Assembly (NCBI GenBank): GCA_016169945.1
Contig: JADLSH010000379.1
Location: forward strand, 4,402,501-4,466,500
DNA: 64,000 bases
Source: Trachythela sp. YZ-2020
Taxonomy: Eukaryota; Cnidaria; Anthozoa; Malacalcyonacea; Clavulariidae
Reading direction: 5' to 3'
The first letter of the stretch is position 1, and every line of letters starts with the position of its first letter. Position numbers and translations under genes: made by a program. Shown here piece after piece: positions 54,591 to 64,000 of this stretch. The notes under the pieces were generated by a model. That model was not told where the DNA came from, did no database searches, and saw only the letters and a program-made list of their open reading frames with translations.

Positions 54591-55515
54591 TAATTGTTGA
54601 TTTTCATTGTTGCAAACAGCTGCCTAGCATATGGACTTTCTGAAAGGACCTTAATATGCTCTTCATCTGGTGTAAGCGTCAAGGATCTAACCTCTTCATA
54701 TTCCTCGCCATCACCTTCATCATGGCTAACCGAGTTGACTTGCTGCCTCTTCCCCTCAACGCGACATTGAACAGCGAAATGGTTTAACTTCTGACACTTT
54801 CGACCTCTTGCCAAATGCTGGACAAGATTCTTTCTTGAATTCATGCTTCCGACCACAGTACTTACACTTTGAATACTGCTTTAAATATAAATAACTCTCC
54901 TCCCGATCAGTCTTCTGGTTCTTCTCATCTCGCAACTTATAGACAGACGCAGCCTTCTCAAGATCTTTAAGCCTTCAAGCCTTCTCAAGATCTTGATCTT
55001 GACAGCTCTGCGGCTCGACAAATTTGCAGACATTTCTGCAAATCCATGTTAGCCTCTCTCAACAGCCTTTCTCTCAAGCTTAAATCAAGGATCCCACACA
55101 CCACACGATCACGAATCAATGATTCCTCCAGATCACCAAAGTTACAAGATGAAGCGAGTAACTTTATTTCTGTCACAAATTTTCCAAATACCTCTCCGGG
55201 TTCTTGATTTCTCCCGAAAAACTTATACCGTTCTACAGTTTCGTTTTTCTTCGGGTTGCAATACTCATCAAAAACAGTGAATAATTCGGTCACGGTTCTA
55301 TTTTTTTCTTCAGTTTCAAATTTCATCGTTGCATAAATTTCTCTTCCTTGACTCCCGATAAGATACTTGAACATTTTCACTTGCATGACTTCTGACTGCT
55401 CCGCCATTGCCAATTCTAAATACAAGCTTACTTCCTCTTTCCATCGTTTCCATGCTTGTGACAGATTATTAACATCAAAGTTCAGCGGTTGAGGTGATTT
55501 TATTTGCTCCATCAC
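54591..55515 (-). pseudogene. Gypsy gag remnant
   Basis: The frame from ATG at 55,512 reads MEQIKSPQPLNFD, then LSQAWKRWKEEV, FDEYCNPKKN and DRVVCGI, matching invertebrate Gypsy gag (capsid-like) proteins. After a repeated Leu/Lys stretch near 54,965 the frame breaks. A zinc-knuckle remnant follows (KCQKLNHFAVQCR, C-x2-C-x4-H-x4-C with one Cys altered by the frameshift). Confidence 0.85.
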
Positions 55516-55534
55516 AAACGAGACAAAATACGTG

Positions 55535-55863
55535 GAGCATGTCTTCGATGCTGGCTCCAGGGAAGGTCTTGATATTAGCTTTGCCGTTTATCCCTTGTTG
55601 CAATTTCCTAGGATTTAGATGCTTCAAGATTGAATCACCAACGATGACTGTATTAGTAGGGTGTTTTGATTTTGATTCGTCGAGATTGTTTTTGTCTGGA
55701 TAAGTCCTTCGTCGTTGTTTACCTGATTCTGTTTGAACTGCTTTGGTCTCTACCGCTTTTATCTTTACGCTATGCTCTTTACTGGTGTTTCGCCGATCGA
55801 TTTTTTTCTTTCTTGACTGACTAGCGTCATTACTCATCACTGCCTCATCGTCGTCTTCAATTT
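55535..55863 (-). pseudogene. LINE-type ORF1, SGNH part (second half of split gene)
   Basis: The frame reads SRKKKIDRRN, then TNTVIVGDSILKHLNPR and a TFPGASIEDML block. GDSIL holds the SGNH nucleophile serine (block I), and GAS(T)xEDM is the next conserved block of ORF1-type esterases. The frame is cut at about 55,535 by the Gypsy element, so the later Asn and His blocks are lost. Upstream (higher coordinates) it is cut by the palindromic element 55,866-58,236. Confidence 0.7.
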
Positions 55864-55865
55864 TA

Positions 55866-58236
55866 GTCTAGGACCTGTATATGAGTTTGTATGCATTTCA
55901 TTTAGGACAGATAATCTCAACTGTTTTAGGGCAAGTTGACCATGACGGTCAACATGGTAACGCTGCCCGAACCCCAATCCGGGACGAAACGTCCGAAACG
56001 GACCACACCTTCAAAAACGACGCTTTCGCCATGGTGCTATCTACCAAACCATAAAGCTTTGGCTATTCTGAGGTGCTTATATGGTTCAGAGATAGTGCTT
56101 TAGGGGGTCATTGGTAAGTGTGAAATGCCTAGCACTGATATTTCACAAGAAAATGACTATACAATACTCATGGTCAAACGTCAATTTGTGACTTACAACT
56201 TCAGGTAAACAGCAGTGGACCTACATTACATTTTTTCCTAAATCTTTTTGATAGAAACATAATTGGTACTTATTTAAGTATATTACCACTGTTTTGGTGT
56301 AAAATAGTAATATTTTGTGACATCGAAATAATAATTTGAAATGTACCTAACCTCCTGCAAATGGACGTGTTGGCCAAATTCGCCACTTTACTCCGCTGTT
56401 TATCACGATACTCGTTGAAATCCTTCCAAATATGTAAGTCAGTTCAGACATAATGGTATCAAGCACATTTTAAACAAGTTTAACTAGGTTTCAAAGTAGA
56501 TCCTAGCTGTTTAACCATCGACAAGGTAAAACCTCAACTTTGTTCAAATTCGCCATTGTGTCATCCGTGTCGGTTGTCAACAATCGGCCTCGTTATTCTT
56601 CCATCCAAGCCATTTCGATTACACTAGTAACAAATTTAACCCTTTATTATGGGTGTGAAGATAAAAATATGAATAAAAGATACGAAATGCAGCATTTACC
56701 TCCTGTAAAATGTTGCTACGATCTTTCAAAACATTCCGTACAAATCTCACGTGGGCAAAGTGACAGACGTGACAGGGTGATGTTTTTCACGAAGATAGGC
56801 AGGCTGCGTGTGACAACAGGGAACCCAAGCTGACTTAACTTTAGTTGAATATAGACTAAAAACTGAACTATTAGTGAACGCTAACTCCAAAATACATCCT
56901 AAACTATACTGTTATTTACGGAATACCACTTTTTAAACTAATAACATATTTTTCTACATTTTTGTCCAAATATATTATATAAAGTTCATATTTAACGTCA
57001 AGTATAAACTGCAACTCTGACTTGTTATTTTTAGAATAATATTATATTAATGAAAATAACTACAGGTATATATTATCAAACATTTATATTATTGGTTAGT
57101 AGTGTTGAACTTTTCCTGTTTATACTTTTACAAAACTGAGGACAGAAATGTGAAAAATATTTTATTAGTTTAAAAAGTAGTATTCAGTAAATAACAGTAT
57201 AGTTTAGGTATTTTAGAGTTAGCTTTCACTAATAGTTCAGTTTTTAGTCTATATTCAACTAATTAATTAAGTCAGCTTGGGTTCCTGTCACACGCAGCCT
57301 TCTTTCTATCTTCGTGAAAACATCACCCCTGTCACGTCCTGTCACTTTGCCCACGTGAGATTTGTACGGAATGTTTTGAAGACTCGTAAGCAACATTTAC
57401 AGGAGGTAAAATGCTGCATTTCGTATCTTTATTCATATTTTTATCTTCATACCCATAATAAAGGGTTAAATTTGTTACTAGTGTAATCGAAATGGCTTGA
57501 TGGAAGAATAACGAGGCCGAATTGTTGACAACCGACACGGGATGACACAATGGCGCCGAATTTGGACAAAGTTGAGGTTTTACCTTGTCGATGGTTAAAT
57601 AGCTAGGATCTACTTGAAACCTAGTTAAAACTTGTTTAACTTGATACCATTATGTCTGAACTGACTTACATATTTGGAAGGATTTCAACGAGTATCGGTG
57701 ATAAACAGCGGAGTAAAGTGGCGAATTTGGCCAAATACGTCCATTTGCAGGAGGTAGGTACATTTCAAATTATTATTTCGGTCACAAAATATTTACTATT
57801 TTACACCAAAACAGTGGTAATATACTTAAATAAGTACCAATTATGTTTCTATCAAAAAGATTTAGGAAAAAAGGTAATGTAGGTCCACTGCTGTTTACCT
57901 GAAGTTGTAAGCCACAAATTGACGTTTGACCATGAGTATTGTATAGTCATTTTCTTGTGAAATATCAGTGCTAGGCATTTCACACTTACCAATGACTCCT
58001 AAAAGCACTATCTCTGAACCATATAAGCACCTCAGAATAGCCAAAGCTTTTATGGTTTGGTAGATAGCACCATGGCGAAAGCGTCGTTTTTGGGTGTGGT
58101 CCGTTTCGGACGTTTCGTCCCGGATTGGGGTTCGGGCAGCGTTACCATGTTGACCGTCATGGTCAACTTGCCCTAAAACAGTTGAGATTATCTGTCCTAA
58201 ATGAAATGCATACAAACTCATATACAGGTCCTGGAC
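55866..58236. mobile_element. 2.4 kb palindromic (foldback) element, same family as 3,000-5,092
   Basis: The two halves are reverse complements over about 1.1 kb each, with the centre near 57,050 and a weaker pairing in the middle 200 bp. The ends GTCTAGGACCTGTATATGAG (left) and its near-complement with GGTCCTGGAC (right) are flanked by TA (55,864-55,865; 58,237-58,238). The terminal region of about 180 bp closely matches the palindrome at 3,000-5,092; the interiors differ. It interrupts a LINE-type ORF1 reading frame. No transposase is seen. Confidence 0.9.
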
Positions 58237-58238
58237 TA

Positions 58239-59160
58239 TTTGCAAGATAGATAACTTATTTCTCAAACTTGTATGTTGGTGACCAACACTTTGTCTTGTG
58301 GTTTTGAGGCCAGCCATTCGTGCTTGTTGCGCTTGACTAGATTCATCCTTATTTGAACTGATTACAGCGGCTTGCTCTTCATTCAGCAACCTAATAACAG
58401 TTAAGAGGCTTGATTTCTCACTTTCAGTATCCGTCAGCTTTGTATTTAGTTCAGTTAAAGTATCTTTACATTTTGTTAGCTCTGCTTGAAGAGCCTTGTT
58501 TTGTTCTTTCAATAATCTATTTTCCTCGGCAAGATTCTCAGTTGCCGCCGGACGTTTTTGATTTTCGTACATATTAACAAGTTCGTTTAGAACAACAGAC
58601 GTCTCAGTTCGGTGGTTTTCGAATTGGTGCGTTAATGAATCCAAACGTTTAACGACATTGTGAAGCACACTCTCTTCATCGTATGAAACGCTTTCTTCAC
58701 AGCCCTGAAAACTTCCATATGTTATATTGTTGTCAGATAGGCTGATAGCGTAAGAGTCCTCCAAATCCAACACTTCAACTCCCGCTAAGTTCGAATTTAC
58801 CATGAAGTCATTAATATTCTTTAGCGAAGCATTTTGCGGAGGCGTTGAATCCAAATCGTCTACGCCCAAATTGCATTCACTGTTCGGATCTATGGCTGCT
58901 ATTCTTTGCAGAAACTCTTTATATTATTTTAACCTACCGCCTTCTAACAGAACACTTTGGTTCTCGTACCAACGTATAGTAATATCGCTCGTCTTAAGCT
59001 GCTTGCAGCCCCCGCGAGGAACGGACCATTTCCCCTTGATATTTAGAATTTCTGCTACAAACCGTTCAAATAAAGTGAAACCGCTAAGCCATTTGAATCT
59101 ACCACTATTAAAAGTTAGTGGATTAACCTTCGCACTTTCGTTGCTATTATTAAGATCCAT
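58239..59160 (-). pseudogene. LINE-type ORF1, N-terminal FKW domain and coiled coil (first half)
   Basis: The frame starts MDLNNSNESAKVNPL (59,160). An N-terminal domain of about 75 residues has GRFKWLSGFTLFERFV, KGKWSVPRGGCKQLK and DITIRWYENQS. A single in-frame TAA at about 58,924 interrupts it right after LLEGGRLK. The frame then continues YKEFLQRIAAID and on into a coiled coil (LAEENRLLKEQNKALQAEL, about 58,535-58,400). It is cut at 58,239 by the palindromic element and resumes at 55,863 in a frame that is off by one if a single TA is kept. The layout (novel N-domain, coiled coil, SGNH) matches LINE ORF1 proteins; compare 10,835-11,539. Confidence 0.75.
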
Positions 59161-59521
59161 TTCAGACTAAGTAATGTAATAAGATAGCGGAGCTCAAAAT
59201 ACACGTCTTAACACTCCAACAAGACAAAGTCCTGTAAGACAAATTTCATGTAAGAAAGCAAAATAATGATAAAAAATATAAAACAAATAATAAATATAAA
59301 AGTGTCCGAAATGAGAAGTTTGCATACTTAGGTCTATTACCGTTCATTTCAACATATTGTTGAACGCTGATTATGTAAATGTCCTTATCCAATACTTTTA
59401 TATTTATTTTATATTTTTCATCATTATTTTGCTTTCTTACATGAAATAATGAACAAATCAACACTTTGGGATAAAGGGGAGGATAGGATTATGGTGGCGG
59501 CGCGGATTGCTTTCTTACATG
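59161..59521. mobile_element. Inverted-repeat MITE and 70-bp direct repeat
   Basis: CATGTAAGAAAGCAAAATAA (about 59,248) pairs with TTATTTTGCTTTCTTACATG (about 59,450), with arms of about 50 bp. Immediately after, TTTCTTACATGAAATAATGA and the following CAAATCAACACTTTGGG occur twice about 70 bp apart, the second time at the edge of the duplicated segment. Confidence 0.75.
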
Positions 59522-59591
59522 AAATAATGAACAAATCAACACTTTGGGATAAAAGGTTTGGAGGATATTTAACGGTGGCGCGGATATATAT

Positions 59592-59923
59592 CAGACCCGT
59601 AGCTGAGGGGGGCCTGGGGGGCATTGCCCCCCAACCGGATAATTGTGCCCCCCCAACCGAAATTGTGCCCCCCTCCCCCCCAACAACGATAACCGTAACG
59701 TAATTTTTGTTTGAAAAATTTCATTTATAGGCAAAAAGTATGTTATATATTTTAAGTAATAAACTACAAATGAAATATTGAGTGTTATCCGAAATTATTT
59801 TTTTTAAACCCCTCCCCCCCCTCCCCCGACGACAGGAAAAGAACTGGAACATTTTTTTGACAAACGCGGACTGACATCCAAAAGTGCCCCCCCCCAAAAA
59901 ATTGAGAGCCAGCTACGGGCCTG
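59592..59923. mobile_element. hAT-like MITE, 332 bp, only in copy 2
   Basis: The ends CAGACCCGTAGCTGAGGGGG and CCAGCTACGGGCCTG sit inside a TA run. ATATATAT is present on both sides, and copy 1 has one uninterrupted TA run at 299-309. An 8-bp duplication with CAG...CTG ends fits hAT, though the TA run makes its length ambiguous. The interior is rich in G or C runs. Confidence 0.88.
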
Positions 59924-61525
59924 ATATATATATGTTATTTACCGGATGGGAGGTGCGTACTGAAAAAATATTTTCCAGAGGTCTCAAAAACGGCCGAGGG
60001 CCGTTTTTGAGACCGAGGGAAAATATTTTTTCAGTACGGACCGACCTAAACGGTAAATAACATTTTTATTTTTTTATCGCTTATAACTGAAAAATATACG
60101 GAAATTTAGGATACCGTTGACCGTGGTCAGATATCGTAAAAAACCGCCCGCTCACGCAGCCAATCAAATTGCAGGAAAGCGTAGGATACCGCCCGCTCAC
60201 AAAAAATAAAAAAATAAATTACTTTTATTTTCGAGTGGTGAAAACAATATTTTACGAACGAGTGAAATATGAGTAAAATATTGTTTTTAGCACGAGAAAA
60301 TAAAAGTCATATTTCCAAAGCCACCGTTAAATGTTCTTTTTATTATATGGATAAACATTGACAAACTGTCGAGAAGTTGCCATATTGTGATACAAAACAG
60401 AAAAGACAAAATGGCGGGAACCCGGTGTTCTCATCGGAACCCGGTGTTCTAGGCTTGCTACAAGTCGACTCGCATTAAAATTTGTTCTAGAGTATAATGA
60501 CTGGGTTACTACGGACTGGGTTAATACGGAGTAGGTTTATACGGGCGATCTCGAAAAATTGGGCTTAACTGCGCGCCTGGGCTTTACCGTGCGTCTAAAT
60601 ATCCGAGTCGACTTGTATAGCAAGTCTACCCGTGTTCATGTCATTCTTCTTATGTGCTGTAGAAATTTTATTATATAATGCATAAACGTTATAGATCGTG
60701 GAGCCGTAATTACTATTATATACTCTTTGAAAATATGTCACTTTATCACGAACATATTTTCAAAGAGTATAGTAGTAATTAACGACGTGAACATCGGCCC
60801 GGAGATTAATACATACATACATACATTATTCAGCTCACTCCCCGTTGGGGCTTTTCAGTGACCGATTACATCAAGTATCTAGCTTACCTATATTATGTAC
60901 TTAACCTACATTATTTATTTTTACAATTGTGATATTACTTTCCTAATCTGTCTATCCTAACCCACCCAGTCAACTTTAATAATTAATAACGATTAATATA
61001 GTTTTGTTTTGACCGGCGGATCATGCAGGGGGGTGCGTACCGCGATGTTATTGGCTTTTGTTCGCTCTACACTAAAAACTAAGCGGAAAAGATCAATGAA
61101 TTTCGAATAATTCAATGCTCCTGGTACTAACGAAGAACGGCGTGAAATATTATAGCAAAACAGCTTTGCGTTGACCAGATATTCTGTTTCGTATGCGAAG
61201 GTCTTCGCTCTGTTTCGAGTTTGCGGCAGGTTGACGCGCTTCGACAAGACATGTTGTGCACGCAATATTTGCAAGACAGAATGACGTGGAAGGTCGAAAA
61301 ATTATAGAATTCATTGCTTTGATATTAATCAAGAACGGCATGAAACCGTTAAGGACTATGTCTCGCCGTTTTGGAGAAATACCACATTATGTCCGCGAAA
61401 AGAGTCTAGGTCTTTCAAATTTACACATGGCGGCGTATAATGACACGAATCGTCTGCGAGGACTACAGACAGAGGATACCGAACAAGTTGAAAACGTTTG
61501 GATTGCCTTATTGAATTTTCTTTAG

Positions 61526-64000
61526 GATAGGATAGGATAAAAAATTTATTTAACCACGGTAAGTCCTTTCAATAAAATATAAATATAGGGTTACAAATAC
61601 GAATATGAAAGAAAATTACAAGTACAAAGAAACTAAATACAAACTACACTACAGACTACAGTACTGTTTTCCAAAGACGCCGTGCAGAAGTTATGTACAT
61701 TACTTACTCAGTCTGAAACGTATGTCGACGTATCAAATTTTTGAATGATGATAATGTGGACGCATTTCTTATATTGTTAGGTAAACTATTCCACATAACC
61801 GTTCCACTGTAACTGAGACTTCTTTTATAGAAGTCAGTAGTGGAAAAAGAACTGCAAGCATATTCTCAACATTTCTCAGGTTATATGAAGTTAAATCACT
61901 GCGATGAATGAATCTGTAACTAAGATATTCAGGTGCTTAAGCATTTAAAACTTTGTACATTATAAACGGTAATAATTGTCTCTAGAGGAACAAAGTTCCT
62001 AATGCGCTTCATGGCACTGATTCCAGAGGCAACCTTTTTAGAAATCTTTCCATGATCCAGATTTTTCCATGTCAAATTCGAATCAATTGTAAGTCCAAGT
62101 GTTTGGAAGAAAATACTTGTTTGATCAAATTATTATTTATCTCAATGCGTGGATTTTCCAAAGTATGAGAAAGACGTTGTCTAGAGCCAATAAGCATGAA
62201 CTCAGTTTTTTTCCATATTTAATGTTAATTTATTTGCCGCAAGCCAAATATGAAGTTTTTCCAAATCATCATTGAGGCATTCGTTAATTTGGTCAGTGAA
62301 ATGACTTGCATAAGTTAAACTGGTATAATCATCGTACATTCTGGTTTGAGAATAGCGAAGACAGTTAGGTAAGTCATTAATATATAATAGAAACAAAAGA
62401 GACCCAAGGATGGTCCCTTGAGGCACACCAGTTTTAACAAAAGTTTTAGATGACTTACCATTACTTACAACGCAGGTTTGGGTACGGTCTTGGAGATATG
62501 ATTTAAACCAGCTTAATGCAAGACCAGTCACCCCATAGTACTCAAGTTTAGACAGCAGTATATATGGTATGGTCAACCGTATCAAAGGTCTTCTTTAAGT
62601 CCAGAAACACAACAGCATTACTATTGCCTTGGTCAATATTCAAGACCAACTATCAGTCGCTTCCAGTAGTGCAGTCAAGCTAGTAGAATGTATAGAACGA
62701 AAACCAGATTGACAAGTTGACAATAACTTATTACCAACCAAGTAGTTATACATGCAGTTGGTCATAAATTATTCGTTTTGCAACTACTGGTTCGATTGAT
62801 ATGGGTCTATAATTCGTTAAATCACAGCGCTTACCCGAGTTCTTATTTATCGGAGTAACTGTAGCATTTTTCCATTCATCAGGGAAAATCCCTGTTTTGA
62901 TAGAAAGATTAAATAAATATGCTAATGATTCAGAAATCAAGTCTGGGCATTCTTTAAGAAGTTTAGCTGAGATATTATCCAGGCCTGTAGATTTCGATTT
63001 ACATAGCTTCGACAAAAGTGTAAAAACAGAGAATTGGTCTGTTTGCTGCAGAAAAAATCGATTGCTTGCTTGAGACAGATAATCTTTATAACAAGCATCG
63101 ATATTTCCTACATTTTTTGAAAATTCAGGACCAATCTCGGCAAAGTATTGGTTAAAGCTCTCAGCTATTCCATTTGGGTTATTTAACTTGGTGCCATCGA
63201 CATTGATTTCGTTTGATCACTGGTTTAATGTTACGTGAGATAACCTTATTAATAGTTTGCCAGGTTTTTCGTGAGTTGCCATCGCAGTTATTTAAGGCGC
63301 TGGTATAATAACGTTTTTTAGCACTCTTAATTTCATTATTAGCCTGATTTCTTGCTTTTCTAAAGCTTGACCAATCTATGGGGTCATTGGATTTCACTGC
63401 TTTAGTTCTTAAGCTATCTCTCTTGTAAATCTTTTACTTGGGAATTAATCCATGGACTTTTAGATTTACGTATGCGCCTACATCGAACTGGAGCATGTTT
63501 ATCGCAGACTGCATGCTAAAACCATTGTTTTCCAATTAGACCACATTTCATTAGGATTTTCTAAATGTTTAAGAGCATTCCAAGGTTGAGAGCGAATATC
63601 ATCACGGAAATTATTCACATTAAAATTTTTAAATTGTCTAACATTAACTTTCTTTACCCCTGTGGACACATGTGGTATAGACAGTCTACGACAAGCATAA
63701 ACCATGCAGTGATCGCTGATACCATGCAATATGCGACTCTCCGCTGCACACAATTTTATTTAATTTGTGCAATTTGTAAATATAAGATCAATGAGCGAAC
63801 TACTTGTACTTGTAATCCACGTGGGCTCGTTAATTAATTGTTCTAAGTTGTAAATCTCCGAAATATTTTGAAGCTGATTTGTAGCTACATCAGTCATATT
63901 GGAGAATAATTACAATTCAGATCACCCAAAATGATATGCTCAACATCTTCAGAATCAAGTTTACCAACTATAGAGCCTCAAAATGTTGAAACAAATCTAG
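61526..64000 (-). mobile_element. Degenerate LINE, copy 2 (partial)
   Basis: This is the same LINE as at 1,917-8,320, here without the TTAA element, so the junction from the YNVQSFK block straight into the C-terminal remnant is visible at about 61,940. The reverse transcriptase keeps GVPQGTILGSLLF and shows YDDY at the catalytic block (62,341-62,330 region). Endonuclease sequence continues past the window edge. Confidence 0.88.

Larger units (their letters stand above)
51231..55515 (-). mobile_element. Degenerate Gypsy (Metaviridae) LTR retrotransposon
   Basis: On the minus strand gag (55,512 to about 54,600) and pol (about 54,590-51,522) are in order protease, reverse transcriptase, RNase H, integrase. 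A polypurine tract (AAAAAAAGAGGA, 51,317-51,306) is followed by TGTAACAG at 51,305, the likely 3' LTR start. Only about 75 bp of that LTR remain before LINE sequence. No 5' LTR is found: a LINE ORF1 frame runs to within about 20-30 bp of the gag start. The element is dead. Confidence 0.88.
59522..64000. repeat. Segmental duplication, copy 2 (runs off the window)
   Basis: It matches 241-7,698 in the same orientation. It lacks the 3.3 kb TTAA element (single TTAA at 61,937-61,940) and carries a MITE at 59,592-59,923. The hairpin lies at 59,935-60,062, and the 89-codon frame at 61,256-61,525 is preserved. Confidence 0.92.

Noticed and set aside
1..64000. CRISPR arrays, bacterial operons, phage or plasmid genes
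   Set aside because: Tandem repeats here have no unique spacers. Introns, LINEs and a SINE show a eukaryotic genome.

Overview
The window is AT-rich eukaryotic DNA, almost certainly from an invertebrate animal. It has spliceosomal introns, endonuclease-type LINEs, a Gypsy LTR element, a tRNA-derived SINE and many short inverted-repeat DNA transposons. LINE first ORFs carrying an SGNH hydrolase and a MULE/SWIM protein suggest a cnidarian or a similar early-branching animal, but I cannot name a species. No tRNA, rRNA, CRISPR or prokaryotic feature was seen.

Credible host-type genes are few. (1) Three Fic-domain proteins lie on the minus strand at about 19.6-20.6, 27.9-28.9 and 43.6-44.6 kb; the first two sit in a direct tandem duplication (17,283-22,776 and 22,777-31,026), and the third is a diverged copy with recognisable flanks. 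(2) A minus-strand multi-exon gene at about 13.3-16.2 kb encodes a MULE-type domain, a SWIM zinc finger and a SUMO-interaction-like motif; its exon phases agree, but one single-base frameshift breaks it. (3) The last exon of a plus-strand U1-type zinc-finger gene (17,257-17,402) was partly copied by the same tandem duplication.

Most of the rest is transposon material. A segment at 241-7,698 recurs in the same orientation at 59,522-64,000 and carries a degenerate LINE. The left copy gained a 3.3 kb TTAA-flanked element, with the matching empty site at 61,937; the right copy gained a 332 bp MITE. A further LINE, nearly intact, sits in one arm of the tandem duplication (23,834-26,640) and is absent from the other. 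A broken Gypsy element (about 51.2-55.5 kb) abuts a LINE-type ORF1 (coiled coil plus SGNH) that is itself split by a 2.4 kb palindrome.

The most unusual theme is very long inverted repeats: 3,000-5,092 and 55,866-58,236 (one family, arms about 1 kb or more), 34,481-36,586 (several nested), and 46,139-50,551 (arms of roughly 190-bp tandem repeats around a core with an OTU-protease-like exon). Several unrelated hairpins share a short GCCGAAGGC-type motif at or near their turn. Three filled/empty site pairs inside the window (TTAA element, TAA MITE, LINE) give direct evidence of recent mobility.
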